Assembly: GCF_000802245.2 (NCBI RefSeq)
Contig: NZ_CP021080.1
Location: 1,736,001-1,800,000, forward strand
Source of the DNA: Streptomyces pluripotens
GTDB taxonomy: Bacteria > Actinomycetota > Actinomycetes > Streptomycetales > Streptomycetaceae
Length of the DNA: 64,000 nucleotides
Direction of reading: 5' to 3'
Positions 17,382-26,058 of the stretch are shown here, one piece after another. The notes beneath the pieces are model-generated. The model was not told where the DNA came from and ran no database searches. It worked only from the letters and a program-made list of their open reading frames with translations. The position numbers were made by a program, and so were the translations under genes. How positions within the stretch are numbered: position 1 is the first letter of the stretch; the number at the start of each line of letters is the position of its first letter.

Positions 17382-17774
17382 CAGGCCGACCAGCGCGGCG
17401 GTGAGGACGACGACCTCGACGCTCTTGCGGCCCTCCTCGCTCCAGTAGACGTCGTCCAGATGCAGGATCAGCGCGAACTCGTCCAGGACCAGACCCGCGC
17501 CCATGCCGAACAGGACGGCCGAGATGCCGGCGCCGTAGCCGTGCCGGTCGCTGGCGACCGCCCCGAAGCCGCCGACGACGGTGAGGAGGACCCCGGGGAC
17601 GACGTGGTGGATGTGCAGCCCGCCCGCCTTGACGTTGCCGAACGGGCCCTTCCCGGCCCGGATGAGGCGGGTGATCGTCCGGGTGGCCAGGAAGGTCAGC
17701 ACGAACGCGCCGAGGGCCAGCAGCAGCGGGAACTTGCCCGGCTCGATGATGTTCCGCACCCACCAGTGCCCCAT
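17010..17774 (-). CDS. Conserved integral membrane protein
   Basis: 254 residues with about six membrane helices (FPLLLALGAFVLTFLA, VVPGVLLTVVGGFGAVAS, VLFGMGAGLVLDEFALIL, VVVLTAALVGLLLAGF, ITTIAVNFLFSLIALS, VAVFGVIVPLVALFG). A conserved-looking HIHH motif lies at the start of helix two. The C-terminus is very basic. Function unknown. The ATG lies six bases after TAAAGT, a leaderless arrangement, in a 60-bp divergent gap shared with cobS. Its last 370 bp overlap the open frame of the convergent rhomboid-like gene. Confidence 0.85.
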   Translation of the reverse strand: MGHWWVRNIIEPGKFPLLLALGAFVLTFLATRTITRLIRAGKGPFGNVKAGGLHIHHVVPGVLLTVVGGFGAVASDRHGYGAGISAVLFGMGAGLVLDEFALILHLDDVYWSEEGRKSVEVVVLTAALVGLLLAGFSPFGVNGMTQQELQDRGGAITTIAVNFLFSLIALSKGKARVAVFGVIVPLVALFGAVRLARPGSPWARRFYGHRPRARAKAALRAYRHDRRWARPRRVFQDWIGGKPDPRPVRLPDRR

Positions 17775-17834
17775 GTGCGCACTTTATCCCGCACTCCTGG
17801 AGGGAGCCCGGCAACCGCCGGGTAACCTGCGCCG

Positions 17835-18620
17835 GTGCTCAAGTCCTCCCCGCTCGACGGCCTCCGCTTCGCCTTCGGCACGCTCACCGTGCTGCCCGTT
17901 CGAGTGCACCGCTGGGATCGGGAGGCCGCCCGCGCGGGGATGCTGAACGCCCCGGTGGCCGGCCTGGCCGTCGGCGGCTGCGCGGCCGGGCTGGGGCTGG
18001 GGCTGCTCCTCCTCGGTGCCGGGCCGCTGCTCGCCGCGGTCGGCTCCGCCGCCGTGCCCGCGGCGTTGACCCGGGGACTGCACCTCGACGGGCTCGCCGA
18101 CACCGCCGACGGGCTGGGCAGCGGCAAGCCGGCCGGGGAAGCGCTCAGGATCATGAAGCAGTCGGACATCGGACCGTTCGGGGTGCTCACCCTGGTCCTG
18201 GTGCTGCTGGCCCAGGTGGCCGCACTGGCGCAGGCGTTCGGCGACTCGTGGGCGCGGGGCGCGCTGGCCGCCGTCATCTCCGCGGTCACCGCCCGGCTCG
18301 CGCTCACCCTGGCCGCACGCGCCGGGGTGCCAGCCGCCCGTCCCGAGGGCCTGGGCGCGGCGGTGGCAGGAGTGGTACCGGTGCCGGGTGTGCTGGCCGT
18401 CACGGCCGCCTTCACACTCAGCGCTGCCGCCTGGGGACCACTGTTCGATCCGTACGGCAGCCTGCGGGTGACGGCCGCGGTCCTGCTGTCCTTGGCCACC
18501 TCCGAACTCCTGCTGCGCCGCTGCGTCAGCCGCTTCGGCGGGGTCACCGGGGACGTGTTCGGTGCCCTCGCGGAGACGGCGGCGACGACCGCCCTCGTGG
18601 TGCTGTCCCTGGGGCACTAG
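17835..18620 (+). CDS. cobS: Adenosylcobinamide-GDP ribazoletransferase CobS
   Basis: 261-residue polytopic membrane enzyme that joins adenosylcobinamide-GDP to alpha-ribazole, the last step of cobalamin assembly. Seen: FGTLTVLPVRVHRWD, the active-site-like LTRGLHLDGLADTADGLGSGK with its Asp cluster, and MKQSDIGPFGVL. Size is normal for CobS. The GTG start is six bases after TAACCT, so it is probably leaderless. It works with cobU and cobT in this window. Confidence 0.95.
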   Translation: MLKSSPLDGLRFAFGTLTVLPVRVHRWDREAARAGMLNAPVAGLAVGGCAAGLGLGLLLLGAGPLLAAVGSAAVPAALTRGLHLDGLADTADGLGSGKPAGEALRIMKQSDIGPFGVLTLVLVLLAQVAALAQAFGDSWARGALAAVISAVTARLALTLAARAGVPAARPEGLGAAVAGVVPVPGVLAVTAAFTLSAAAWGPLFDPYGSLRVTAAVLLSLATSELLLRRCVSRFGGVTGDVFGALAETAATTALVVLSLGH

Positions 18621-18678
18621 GTGGACCTGTCAGTCACCGCGGTGGCGGACGCTCGTACGTACGGGACCAGCGGGGTGC

Positions 18679-20226
18679 TCATCGGTGGGCGGTCCCCCTG
18701 CCGAGCAGGCCGCAGACCAGCACGGACTGGGCCAGGGCCGCCGCCGTGTACACCGTGAGGGCGACCGTGTGCGGTTGGCCCGCCCGGGTCAGCAGGGCCA
18801 GGCTCTGGGCGAGGGCCGCGGCGCCGCAGACGGCGGCTGCGCCGATGACGGCGCCGAAGGACTGCAGCAGCAGTCCGGTCCACAGCACCACGCCGAGCGC
18901 GAGCAGCCCGGCAAGGCGCAGGCCGGTGGGTGTGAAAGCGCCCGGCCAGGGCGCGGTGACGGCCAAGGTGAGGACGAGGAGGACGACCAAGTATCCGGTG
19001 AGGCAGCCGGCCAGGGTACGGACGGTGGCCCGGCGGAACGCCCGCGGTGTGCCGCTGGCGCGCAGGGCGGCCAGGCCGCCGCTGCGAAAGCGGTACAGCA
19101 CCCATTCGGCCGGGCCCATGCTGAGCGTGAGGGCCACGGCGGCCGGCGCCGCCAGAGCGTTGGTTCCCGCCCCGCCGAGAACGTCGCCGAGACCTGCGCA
19201 CAGCACCAGGACCCCGGTACCGAGCCCAAACACGGCGTAGGGCAGAGAAGACCGGAGCCGGGGGCCGAGGGCCGGTCGTCGCCGGACCCGAGGACGGGTG
19301 AGGGGGAAGGGCAGCAGGGTGGTCAGGCCGACCGTCCAGACCCGCAGGGGTGGGGCGGCCGAGGCGACCTCGCACAGGCCGAGGACGGCGACCGCGGCGA
19401 GCGATCCCAGCAGCAGGGCCAGGCGGGCCGGTTCGGGGACGGGGCGGGCCAGGGCGAGGAGGGCTCCGCCGGTCATCGGCAGCAGGGCCGCGAGCAGCAC
19501 GCGTTCCCGGCCCAGTACCAGCAGTACGCCGGCGGCGCCCAGGTAGCAGGACTGGCCGGCGGCGAAGGCGGCCGTCACCGGATGCCCGGGTCCGGCGACG
19601 GCGAGCGCGGCCAGGGTGCCGAGGAGCATGCCGACCGGGGTGCCGGTCAGCAGGCAGCGCCGTGCCGCCAGACGGTCCCCGAGGCCCAGCCAGGAGTAGG
19701 CACGATGGGCGAGCCCCTGGTTCCAGGCCCAGCCGCACAGGGCGCCCGCCAGCAGTGCCCGGGTGCCTGCCGGGAGGCCGGGGCCGTGGTGGGGGCCGAC
19801 GAGCAGCGGGGCACCGAGGACGTAGCCGAAGCCGGGCAGCGCGAAAACCAGCCCGCGCAGCAGACAACCGAGGAGTCCGATCCGCCAGGGGTCGGGGGGC
19901 GGGCCGTCCGGCTCTGGGTGGCGACGGGGAGTACGGTCGTAGAGCTGCTCGGCTAGTGCGAAGGAGTCCCCGACGCCGTAGCGCTCGCGTATCTGGTCGT
20001 CGGAGAGGCCGTCGGACTCCAGCAGGGCAGCTACCTCGTCCGGGTGCACGGCAGCGGCCACGAACACCTCCAGTTCGCGGGCCAGTTCGTCGATCGGGTC
20101 CGGCCGGGACCAGCCGGGACGACGGCTACGGGGGATGCCGGACGGGCCCCGGGCGGGGACACGGTCGTGCTCCCGGCCTCGGTTGCGGATGTCGTTCTCC
20201 AGCAGGTCGCGGGTGTCGTCGTTCAC
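18679..20226 (-). CDS. Polytopic membrane protein of a putative exopolysaccharide operon
   Basis: About 515 residues. The N-terminal 110 residues are soluble and Arg/Asp/Glu-rich (DDTRDLLENDIRNRGREHD, LARELEVFVAAAVHPDEVAALL). The rest holds about 11-13 hydrophobic helices separated by short Arg-rich loops, a layout like polysaccharide exporters of the PelG/MATE type. I did not see a diagnostic motif. The GTG start at 20226 overlaps the TGA stop of the PelF-like gene (GTGA), so the two are coupled and the product probably acts with it, perhaps in moving the polymer across the membrane. Assignment to PelG rests on context only. Confidence 0.7.
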   Translation of the reverse strand: MNDDTRDLLENDIRNRGREHDRVPARGPSGIPRSRRPGWSRPDPIDELARELEVFVAAAVHPDEVAALLESDGLSDDQIRERYGVGDSFALAEQLYDRTPRRHPEPDGPPPDPWRIGLLGCLLRGLVFALPGFGYVLGAPLLVGPHHGPGLPAGTRALLAGALCGWAWNQGLAHRAYSWLGLGDRLAARRCLLTGTPVGMLLGTLAALAVAGPGHPVTAAFAAGQSCYLGAAGVLLVLGRERVLLAALLPMTGGALLALARPVPEPARLALLLGSLAAVAVLGLCEVASAAPPLRVWTVGLTTLLPFPLTRPRVRRRPALGPRLRSSLPYAVFGLGTGVLVLCAGLGDVLGGAGTNALAAPAAVALTLSMGPAEWVLYRFRSGGLAALRASGTPRAFRRATVRTLAGCLTGYLVVLLVLTLAVTAPWPGAFTPTGLRLAGLLALGVVLWTGLLLQSFGAVIGAAAVCGAAALAQSLALLTRAGQPHTVALTVYTAAALAQSVLVCGLLGRGTAHR

Positions 20227-21743
20227 CGGGTGGCCCCGTCCTTCGCGATCGCCGCGTACCAAGGGTCGTGCAGTTCGGCGGTCCAGTCGCCGACCGTCTC
20301 GACGGCGGGTTCGTAGCGCTCGGTCAGTCCGGCGAGTTCCTGGTAGATGGTGCGGAAGTTGTCGACCGAGCGGCGCAGGGTGAACCGGTCGATGACGCGT
20401 TGCCGGGCCGACTCACCGAGCTCCAGGCGCCGTTCGTCGTCGCGGAGGAGAGTGAGCGCGGCTGCGGCCATCTTCTCCGGTTCGCGGGGTGGGACGACCA
20501 GACCGGTGTCGCCGACGGCCTCGCGGACCCCGCCGACGTCCGTCGAGACCGTCGTACGGCCGCAGGACATCGCCTCGATGATCGAGAACGGGAAGCCTTC
20601 GGAGATGGAGGAGAGCATGACGAGGTGGCCCGCCGCATAGGCGCGCCAGACCTCGGTGACACGGCCCTCGAAGGTGAGGCCGTCGGTGACGCCGAGTTCG
20701 GCGGCGAGCTTCTCCAGACGGGTGCGGTAGTCCGCGCCGCCGGGCGGGACCGGGCCGAAGAGCCGGAGCCTGGTCTCGGGGAGTTCTGCCCGGACGAGGG
20801 CGTAGGCACGCAGCAGGGTCTCCAGGTCCTTGATGGGGTCGACGCGGCCGCACCAGGTGAGGGTGGGGATCTCGGGTTCGGGTCCGGCGTGCGGAAAGGC
20901 ATGCGGGTCGACGCCGTTGTAGACGGTGCGGATGCGGTCCCCGTCGGCGCCGCCGCGCTCCTCCCAGCGGCGGTTGTACTGGTTGCACGGCGTGATCAGG
21001 TCGGCCGCGCGGTAGCCGTGCGAATTGAGTTCGCGGTAGAAGCCCAGCAGAAACGCCTTCACCGGCCAGCGGTGCCGCTGCCCCCGGTGTCCGAGGTAGC
21101 GCTCGCGTAGATAGATGCCGTGCTCGGTGAGCAGGAACGGCACCCCGTCGAGGTGGTGCGCGGCGAGCGCGGGAAGAGTCGCCAGGCCGCTGCTGACCGC
21201 GTGCGCCACCGAGTCCTCGGGGATCCGCGTCCCGAGGGGGCGCAGGGCGTGTTCCAGCAGGTCGATGGCGGTCAGCGCATCGTGCACGGTGGGCCTGGCA
21301 GCCGCCGTCGGCAGGTGCGGCATCGTCCAGATCCACTGCAGCGACCGCAACGCGGACTCGGTCCGCAGGGCCGCCGCGAGCCACCCGTCCCGGGCGATGA
21401 CGGCCAGTTCGTGCAGCGCCTCGCCGAAGTCGCAGTGCGCCTGCGGGTCCAGGACGGACAGCAGCAGGCGCTCATAAGCGTCGGCGAATCGGCGCCGTGC
21501 TCTGGCACGAGGTGCCCGGGCACGGCCGGGGCACGGACCCCAGGTCGGCACGGTGGTGTGCCGATACACGTTCGGCGGCAGCTCCCACGTGACGGGTTCG
21601 CGGCCGTTGCCGGTGAGCGAGACGAGGTGGAAGGCGACCTCCGGCATGCCCTTGACCAGTTGGTCGCACCAGGTGCTGACCCCGCCGTGGACATGCGGAT
21701 AGGTACCTTCGGTGAGCATGGTGACATGACGACCGGTGCGCAT
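20223..21743 (-). CDS. PelF-like GT4 family glycosyltransferase
   Basis: 506 residues. The N-terminal half begins MLTEGTYPHVHGGVSTWCDQ, the hallmark of the DUF3492/PelF family. The C-terminal half is a GT-B GT4 domain with LTWCGRVDPIKDLETLL, the donor-site block EGFPFSIIEAMSCGRTTVS (the E-x7-E motif) and DVGGVREAVGD. PelF uses UDP-activated hexosamine to build the Pel polysaccharide; here the sugar is not known. It lies 87 bp after the secreted deacetylase gene and overlaps the membrane-protein gene. Start ATG at 21743 keeps the full N-terminal motif; the ribosome site is modest (GGGGGGA). Confidence 0.88.
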   Translation of the reverse strand: MRTGRHVTMLTEGTYPHVHGGVSTWCDQLVKGMPEVAFHLVSLTGNGREPVTWELPPNVYRHTTVPTWGPCPGRARAPRARARRRFADAYERLLLSVLDPQAHCDFGEALHELAVIARDGWLAAALRTESALRSLQWIWTMPHLPTAAARPTVHDALTAIDLLEHALRPLGTRIPEDSVAHAVSSGLATLPALAAHHLDGVPFLLTEHGIYLRERYLGHRGQRHRWPVKAFLLGFYRELNSHGYRAADLITPCNQYNRRWEERGGADGDRIRTVYNGVDPHAFPHAGPEPEIPTLTWCGRVDPIKDLETLLRAYALVRAELPETRLRLFGPVPPGGADYRTRLEKLAAELGVTDGLTFEGRVTEVWRAYAAGHLVMLSSISEGFPFSIIEAMSCGRTTVSTDVGGVREAVGDTGLVVPPREPEKMAAAALTLLRDDERRLELGESARQRVIDRFTLRRSVDNFRTIYQELAGLTERYEPAVETVGDWTAELHDPWYAAIAKDGATR

Positions 21744-21830
21744 GGTGCGCGGTTCCCCCCAGTGGTGCCGGGCGCTCCGGGGCACGCGCGTACGTGTGCC
21801 CCGGGCCCGTGGTGTTGAACTCGCCGTGAG

Positions 21831-23870
21831 TTACGGCAGCTTGAGCGTGAGCGCGGACTGCAGGAGGCCCGGTGTGGCCCAGGCCTGGCGGTCCCCCGCG
21901 TATGCCGTACCGAAGGTGACCGTGGACAGCACCAACTGCTGCCTGGTCCCCTCTGGTGCGGTCACCGGGATCTTCGTGCCCGACGGCGCGGTGACGGTCA
22001 CGGTGTTGCCGATCCGGTACGCCGTGACCTGGCCGGCATCGAGCGCGGTCTGCCACTTCGCCCGGTTCTGCAACTCGGCCCCGATCGCGCTCTCGCGGAG
22101 GTTCACGATGGGGGTGTCGTCCGCGAACAGCGCCCGGTAGTCGCCGAGGACCCGGTCCAGGACCGGGTAGAGGATGCGGTCCTCGGCCAGATTGGTCTGG
22201 TGGGCGTAGTGCGGGCGCGGGTCGTTGCTGAGCACGTGCCCGAGGTCGGTGTGCGCCTCGGCGGGCACGATGTGGTCGAGGTAGCCGGTGGCCGTGTCCA
22301 GCGGCTTGTCCAGGCAGGTGGACGTCGGGTTGTTCTCGCACAGCCCGCTGCCGCCGTCCGCCTTGGACGTGTAGATCCAGTTGTACTCGTCGGCCATCTC
22401 CGTTGTGGTGCCGGCGTTGTAGTACACGTTCATCGGGTAGCGCGGCACGGTGAGCGTGCTGCCTCCGGTGACCGCCCGCTGCTCGGGCTCACGGGAGTTG
22501 TCGGAGCCGGTCCACTGCACGCCGTTGGCGGTGAGGGCGGGCGCGAGGTTGGGATTGTCCTGCGGCTGCTGCGGCAGGGTCTTCAGCCCCGAGTGCTCGC
22601 CGGTGACCAGTTCGCTGCGGTCTACGGGGAGGCCGTGCTGCACGGCCCAGTCGTAGTTGTTCGCGATCTCGGCGGAGATGTCGGAGCGGCTCACCCACTG
22701 CGTGGAGCCGTCGGCGTTCTTCGCGCACGACCACGGCACGGTGGAGGTGTCCTGGACGCAGCCGAGGAACAGATGTGTGTAGGTGTGGTTCACCCAGCGG
22801 TAGTCGGCCTTGTCCGCGAGCAGTTGGTCGGTCAGCGGGTCCTTGCCGCCGTTGTCGCTCTTCCACTGCTCGCCGGCGCCCGCGTTGAACAGCAGGTCGA
22901 GGGTGAAGTCGTGGCTCTGCTCCCAGGCGGCCGCGTACTGGGCATCGGCCGCGGTCATCCGGATCGGCGTGGTGGTGTCCGGAACGCCGCTGCCGCAGTC
23001 GAGGTCGCCGGGCGTGCAGTTGTACTCGGTGTCCCAGCGGGCGTCCGAGGCGAAGACGTCGTCCACGTGCACGGCGAAGTAGTTGCGGGCCTGACCCAGG
23101 TGCACGCCCTGGGTCAGCCACTCGACCATGCCGCGGGCCAGCACCCGGAACTGCTGCTGGTACTGGTTGTAGGCGAAGGTCACCACCAGCTCCCGGCGGC
23201 CGTCGTGCGCGTACTCGCCGAGCAGGCTGCCGGTGCCGGTGCCGCCGGGTACGGGGGTGTCGACATAGCTGGTGAAGCCAGTGCGGGGCTGGGCGACGAA
23301 GCCGTAACTCTCGTCCACGGTGGGCGAGTTGTCCTCGAAGGAGAAAGAGCCCTTCAAATAGCCGAACGGGCCCGCCCGGCCGGCCGTGGTCACGGTGGCC
23401 GTGCGCCCGTCGAGGGGTCCGGCGTAGCCGTCGTCATCGGTGTAGTCGAGGCCGACCTCGGGGTGGGCCCAGGTGTAGGCGTCGAGCTGCGGGATGCCGT
23501 ACGTCTTCTCGTACGCCTCCAGGGCCGTCTGTTCGGCCGAGTCCGCCCCGAACGGAGCCTCGTTCGGCAGGACCACGCCTTGGAACTTGGCCCGGGGCCG
23601 ACCATCGACGGTGTCGCTCAGGAAGGCGGCGGTGACGGTGGGGCGCCCGGAGTCGTCCAGGTTCACGGTGGTGTACGGGATGCCCTCGCTCTTCAGCTGC
23701 GCGGTGATCGCGCCGACGGAGCTGCTGCCGTCGTCGACCACGAGCACCTTCAGGTCGATGCGCGGATCGGTCGCCGCCGATGCGGCCGGTGCGGCCAGCC
23801 CCAGGGTGATCATCCCCGCGACCGTCACGGTGACGGTGGCCGCTCTCCAGCGGTGCGCGCGGTGGGTCAT
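21831..23870 (-). CDS. Secreted CE18/Agd3-like polysaccharide deacetylase
   Basis: 679 residues with a Sec signal peptide (MTHRAHRWRAATVTV..., cleavage near APAASAA/TDP). An N-terminal Rossmann-like module (VLVVDDGSSS to GVVLPNEAP) precedes a deacetylase-type barrel with HVDDVF (about 266-272), NHTYTH (about 361-366, H-x3-H metal pair) and TGEHSG (about 426). This order resembles fungal Agd3 (family CE18), which de-N-acetylates galactosaminogalactan. Activity and substrate are inferred. Cys pairs (CTPGDLDC, CVQDTSTVPWSC) fit an extracellular protein. ATG at 23870 has a GGGGAGGT site. First gene of the operon; it diverges from pepA. Confidence 0.75.
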   Translation of the reverse strand: MTHRAHRWRAATVTVTVAGMITLGLAAPAASAATDPRIDLKVLVVDDGSSSVGAITAQLKSEGIPYTTVNLDDSGRPTVTAAFLSDTVDGRPRAKFQGVVLPNEAPFGADSAEQTALEAYEKTYGIPQLDAYTWAHPEVGLDYTDDDGYAGPLDGRTATVTTAGRAGPFGYLKGSFSFEDNSPTVDESYGFVAQPRTGFTSYVDTPVPGGTGTGSLLGEYAHDGRRELVVTFAYNQYQQQFRVLARGMVEWLTQGVHLGQARNYFAVHVDDVFASDARWDTEYNCTPGDLDCGSGVPDTTTPIRMTAADAQYAAAWEQSHDFTLDLLFNAGAGEQWKSDNGGKDPLTDQLLADKADYRWVNHTYTHLFLGCVQDTSTVPWSCAKNADGSTQWVSRSDISAEIANNYDWAVQHGLPVDRSELVTGEHSGLKTLPQQPQDNPNLAPALTANGVQWTGSDNSREPEQRAVTGGSTLTVPRYPMNVYYNAGTTTEMADEYNWIYTSKADGGSGLCENNPTSTCLDKPLDTATGYLDHIVPAEAHTDLGHVLSNDPRPHYAHQTNLAEDRILYPVLDRVLGDYRALFADDTPIVNLRESAIGAELQNRAKWQTALDAGQVTAYRIGNTVTVTAPSGTKIPVTAPEGTRQQLVLSTVTFGTAYAGDRQAWATPGLLQSALTLKLP

Positions 23871-24222
23871 GGCAAGTACCTCCCCCCAGAAGACCCTCCA
23901 CGGCGAGCCGTTTCGGCTCGGCAGAGGGTCAGCGGAAATGATGCGAACGGCAGGCAGACTGCCCACCGGAACTCGATGAGTGTGGCTCAAATCACCGGTC
24001 TGCAAGGGGGAGAACCGGCCACGACGCCACGCACGGGTGAACGTCCGTAGAAATGAGCGAACGCGCGCACACGCGTAGTCTCGTCCCGGGTGTTTGCCGG
24101 CAGGGTGAAGGACCCGGTTGCCACATGCCTCCGGGCCTGGGCCTAGGGTCGGCTCTCGGGCCCGGTCGACCCACCCCACTTCGGCCACAGCAATTTCACA
24201 TCGGAAGCGAGAATTCACCACC
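23871..24222. other. Divergent promoter region, deacetylase operon / pepA
   Basis: 352 bp without a gene. It must hold the promoters for the minus-strand exopolysaccharide operon and for pepA. I see no clear palindromic operator or riboswitch in it. Confidence 0.5.
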
Positions 24223-25764
24223 GTGACTGCTCTGACTCTCAGCACCGCCGCAGCGCCCGGCCTGCGGGCCGACGCGATTGTGATCGGTGTCGCCAAGGGC
24301 GCCCAGGGGCCCGTCGTCGCGCCCGGCGCCGAGGCCGTGGACAAGGCGTACGACGGCAAGCTGGCCGGCGTCCTGGAGACCCTCGGCGCCTCGGGTGCCG
24401 AGGGCGAGCTGACGAAGCTGCCCGCTCCGGCCGGCTTCAAGGCACCGCTCGTCGTGGCAGTGGGCCTGGGCGAGGAGCCCGGCGCCGAGGACGCCGGCTA
24501 CGACGACGAGGCCCTGCGCAAGGCCGCCGGCGTGGCCGCCCGGGCGCTCACCGGCTCGAAGAAGGCCGCCTTCGCGCTGCCCGTCGACGGCCCCGGCGCC
24601 ATCGGCGCGATCAGCGAGGGCATCCTGCTCGGCGCCTACTCCTTCGACGCCTACAAGGAGAACGGCCGCCCGGCTCGGAGCGCCGCCAAGGCCAAGAACG
24701 GCAACGCGCCGCTGGCCGAGGCTGCGCTGCTCGGCGGCAAGCCGCGCGACGCCGTCCACAAGGACGCGGTCGCACGGGCCGTCGCGGTTGCCGAGGAACT
24801 GAACCGCTCCCGCGACCTGATCAACACCCCGCCGAACGACCTCACCCCCGCGGCCTTCGCCGGTATCGCGCAGGCCGCGGGCAAGGAGCACGGCATCAAG
24901 GTGCAGGTGCTCGACGACAAGGCTCTGGTCAAGGGCGGCTACGGCGGCATCCTCGGCGTCGGCGGAGGCTCGGCTGCGACCCCGCGCCTGGTGAAGCTGT
25001 CGTACACGCACCCCAAGGCGGAGAAGCACCTGGCTTTCGTCGGCAAGGGCATCACCTACGACTCGGGCGGCATCTCCCTGAAGCCGGCCGGCCACAACGA
25101 GACGATGAAGTGCGACATGAGCGGTGCCGCCGCCGTGTTCGCGGCCGTGGTCGCCGCCGCCAGGCTCGGCCTGCGGGTCAACGTCACCGGCTGGCTGGCG
25201 CTGGCGGAGAACATGCCGTCCGGCTCCGCCGTCCGCCCGGGTGATGTCCTGCGCATGTACAGCGGCAAGACCGTCGAGGTCCTCAACACCGATGCCGAGG
25301 GCCGGCTGGTCCTCGCCGACGCGCTGTGGGCGGCCTCGCAGGAGAAGCCGGACGCGATCGTGGACGTTGCCACCCTGACCGGCGCGATGGTGCTGGCACT
25401 GGGCAGCCGGACCTTCGGCGTCATGGCCAACGACGACGCGTTCCGCTCGGCAGTGCAGGAGGCCGCCGAGGAGGTCGGCGAGCCGGCGTGGCCGATGCCG
25501 CTGCCGGAGCACCTGTGCAAGAGCATGGAGTCGCCGGTGGCCGACATGGCGAACATGGGTGAGCGGATGGGCGGCGGCCTGGTCGCCGGTCTGTTCCTGC
25601 GCGAGTTCGTGGGCGAGGGGATCACCTGGGCCCACCTCGACATCGCCGGCCCGGCGTTCAACGAGGGTGGGCCGTTCGGATACACGCCGAAGGGTGGTAC
25701 GGGGTCGGCCGTGCGGACCCTGGTGCGGCTGGCGGAGCTCACCGCCGCGGGTGACCTGGGCTGA
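24223..25764 (+). CDS. pepA: Leucyl aminopeptidase PepA (M17)
   Basis: 513-residue cytosolic di-metal exopeptidase. The catalytic C-terminal domain shows GKGITYDSGGISLKPAG (metal-binding Lys and Asp), MKCDMSGAAAV, and NTDAEGRLVLADAL with the DAEGR signature. The N-terminal macro-like domain is normal in length. GTG at 24223 starts the conserved VTALTLSTAAAPGL sequence. A long hairpin follows the stop codon. Confidence 0.95.
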   Translation: MTALTLSTAAAPGLRADAIVIGVAKGAQGPVVAPGAEAVDKAYDGKLAGVLETLGASGAEGELTKLPAPAGFKAPLVVAVGLGEEPGAEDAGYDDEALRKAAGVAARALTGSKKAAFALPVDGPGAIGAISEGILLGAYSFDAYKENGRPARSAAKAKNGNAPLAEAALLGGKPRDAVHKDAVARAVAVAEELNRSRDLINTPPNDLTPAAFAGIAQAAGKEHGIKVQVLDDKALVKGGYGGILGVGGGSAATPRLVKLSYTHPKAEKHLAFVGKGITYDSGGISLKPAGHNETMKCDMSGAAAVFAAVVAAARLGLRVNVTGWLALAENMPSGSAVRPGDVLRMYSGKTVEVLNTDAEGRLVLADALWAASQEKPDAIVDVATLTGAMVLALGSRTFGVMANDDAFRSAVQEAAEEVGEPAWPMPLPEHLCKSMESPVADMANMGERMGGGLVAGLFLREFVGEGITWAHLDIAGPAFNEGGPFGYTPKGGTGSAVRTLVRLAELTAAGDLG

Positions 25765-25805
25765 CGTTCGCCCGCCAGCTCGTTCCGTCCGCTCTGCGGC
25801 GGCTT

Positions 25806-25845
25806 GAGGGGCGTGGGGGCTGGTTGCGCAGCCCCCACGCCCCTC
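25806..25845 (+). terminator. Terminator after pepA
   Basis: A 17-bp perfect stem (25806-25822 with 25829-25845) with a six-base loop, GGGGCGTGGGGGCTG in the left arm, lies 42 bp past the pepA stop. Confidence 0.9.
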
Positions 25846-25873
25846 CCGGCGTACCTTCCGTTCCGGTGCACGT

Positions 25874-25890
25874 GGGGTGTCTCACACCCC
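25874..25890. promoter_or_regulatory. Short inverted repeat upstream of lpd
   Basis: GGGGTGT-CTC-ACACCCC is a perfect 7-bp inverted repeat 170 bp before the lpd start. It could be an operator or a small hairpin in the leader. Confidence 0.3.
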
Positions 25891-26058
25891 GGCCCGGCGT
25901 CTCGTCCGCCTCGAACAAGTGCAAAGATGGAGCCCGGCAGGACAGGGCCCCACCGAAGGGCCGAAGCATCAAGCGGCCGGACACCAGCCGACCGGCCGGA
26001 CACCTCCCACAGGGACGAGGGTGCCCGGCGTGCGGCGCACATGCATGGAGGACGTGAC

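Noticed and set aside
22200..24050. 616-codon plus-strand frame opposite the secreted deacetylase
   Set aside because: Val/Gly/Arg-rich antisense translation with no domain; the opposite strand encodes a signal peptide and metal-site motifs.
23871..24222. c-di-AMP (ydaO-type) riboswitch upstream of pepA or the deacetylase
   Set aside because: Length would fit, but the conserved blocks could not be found by eye.
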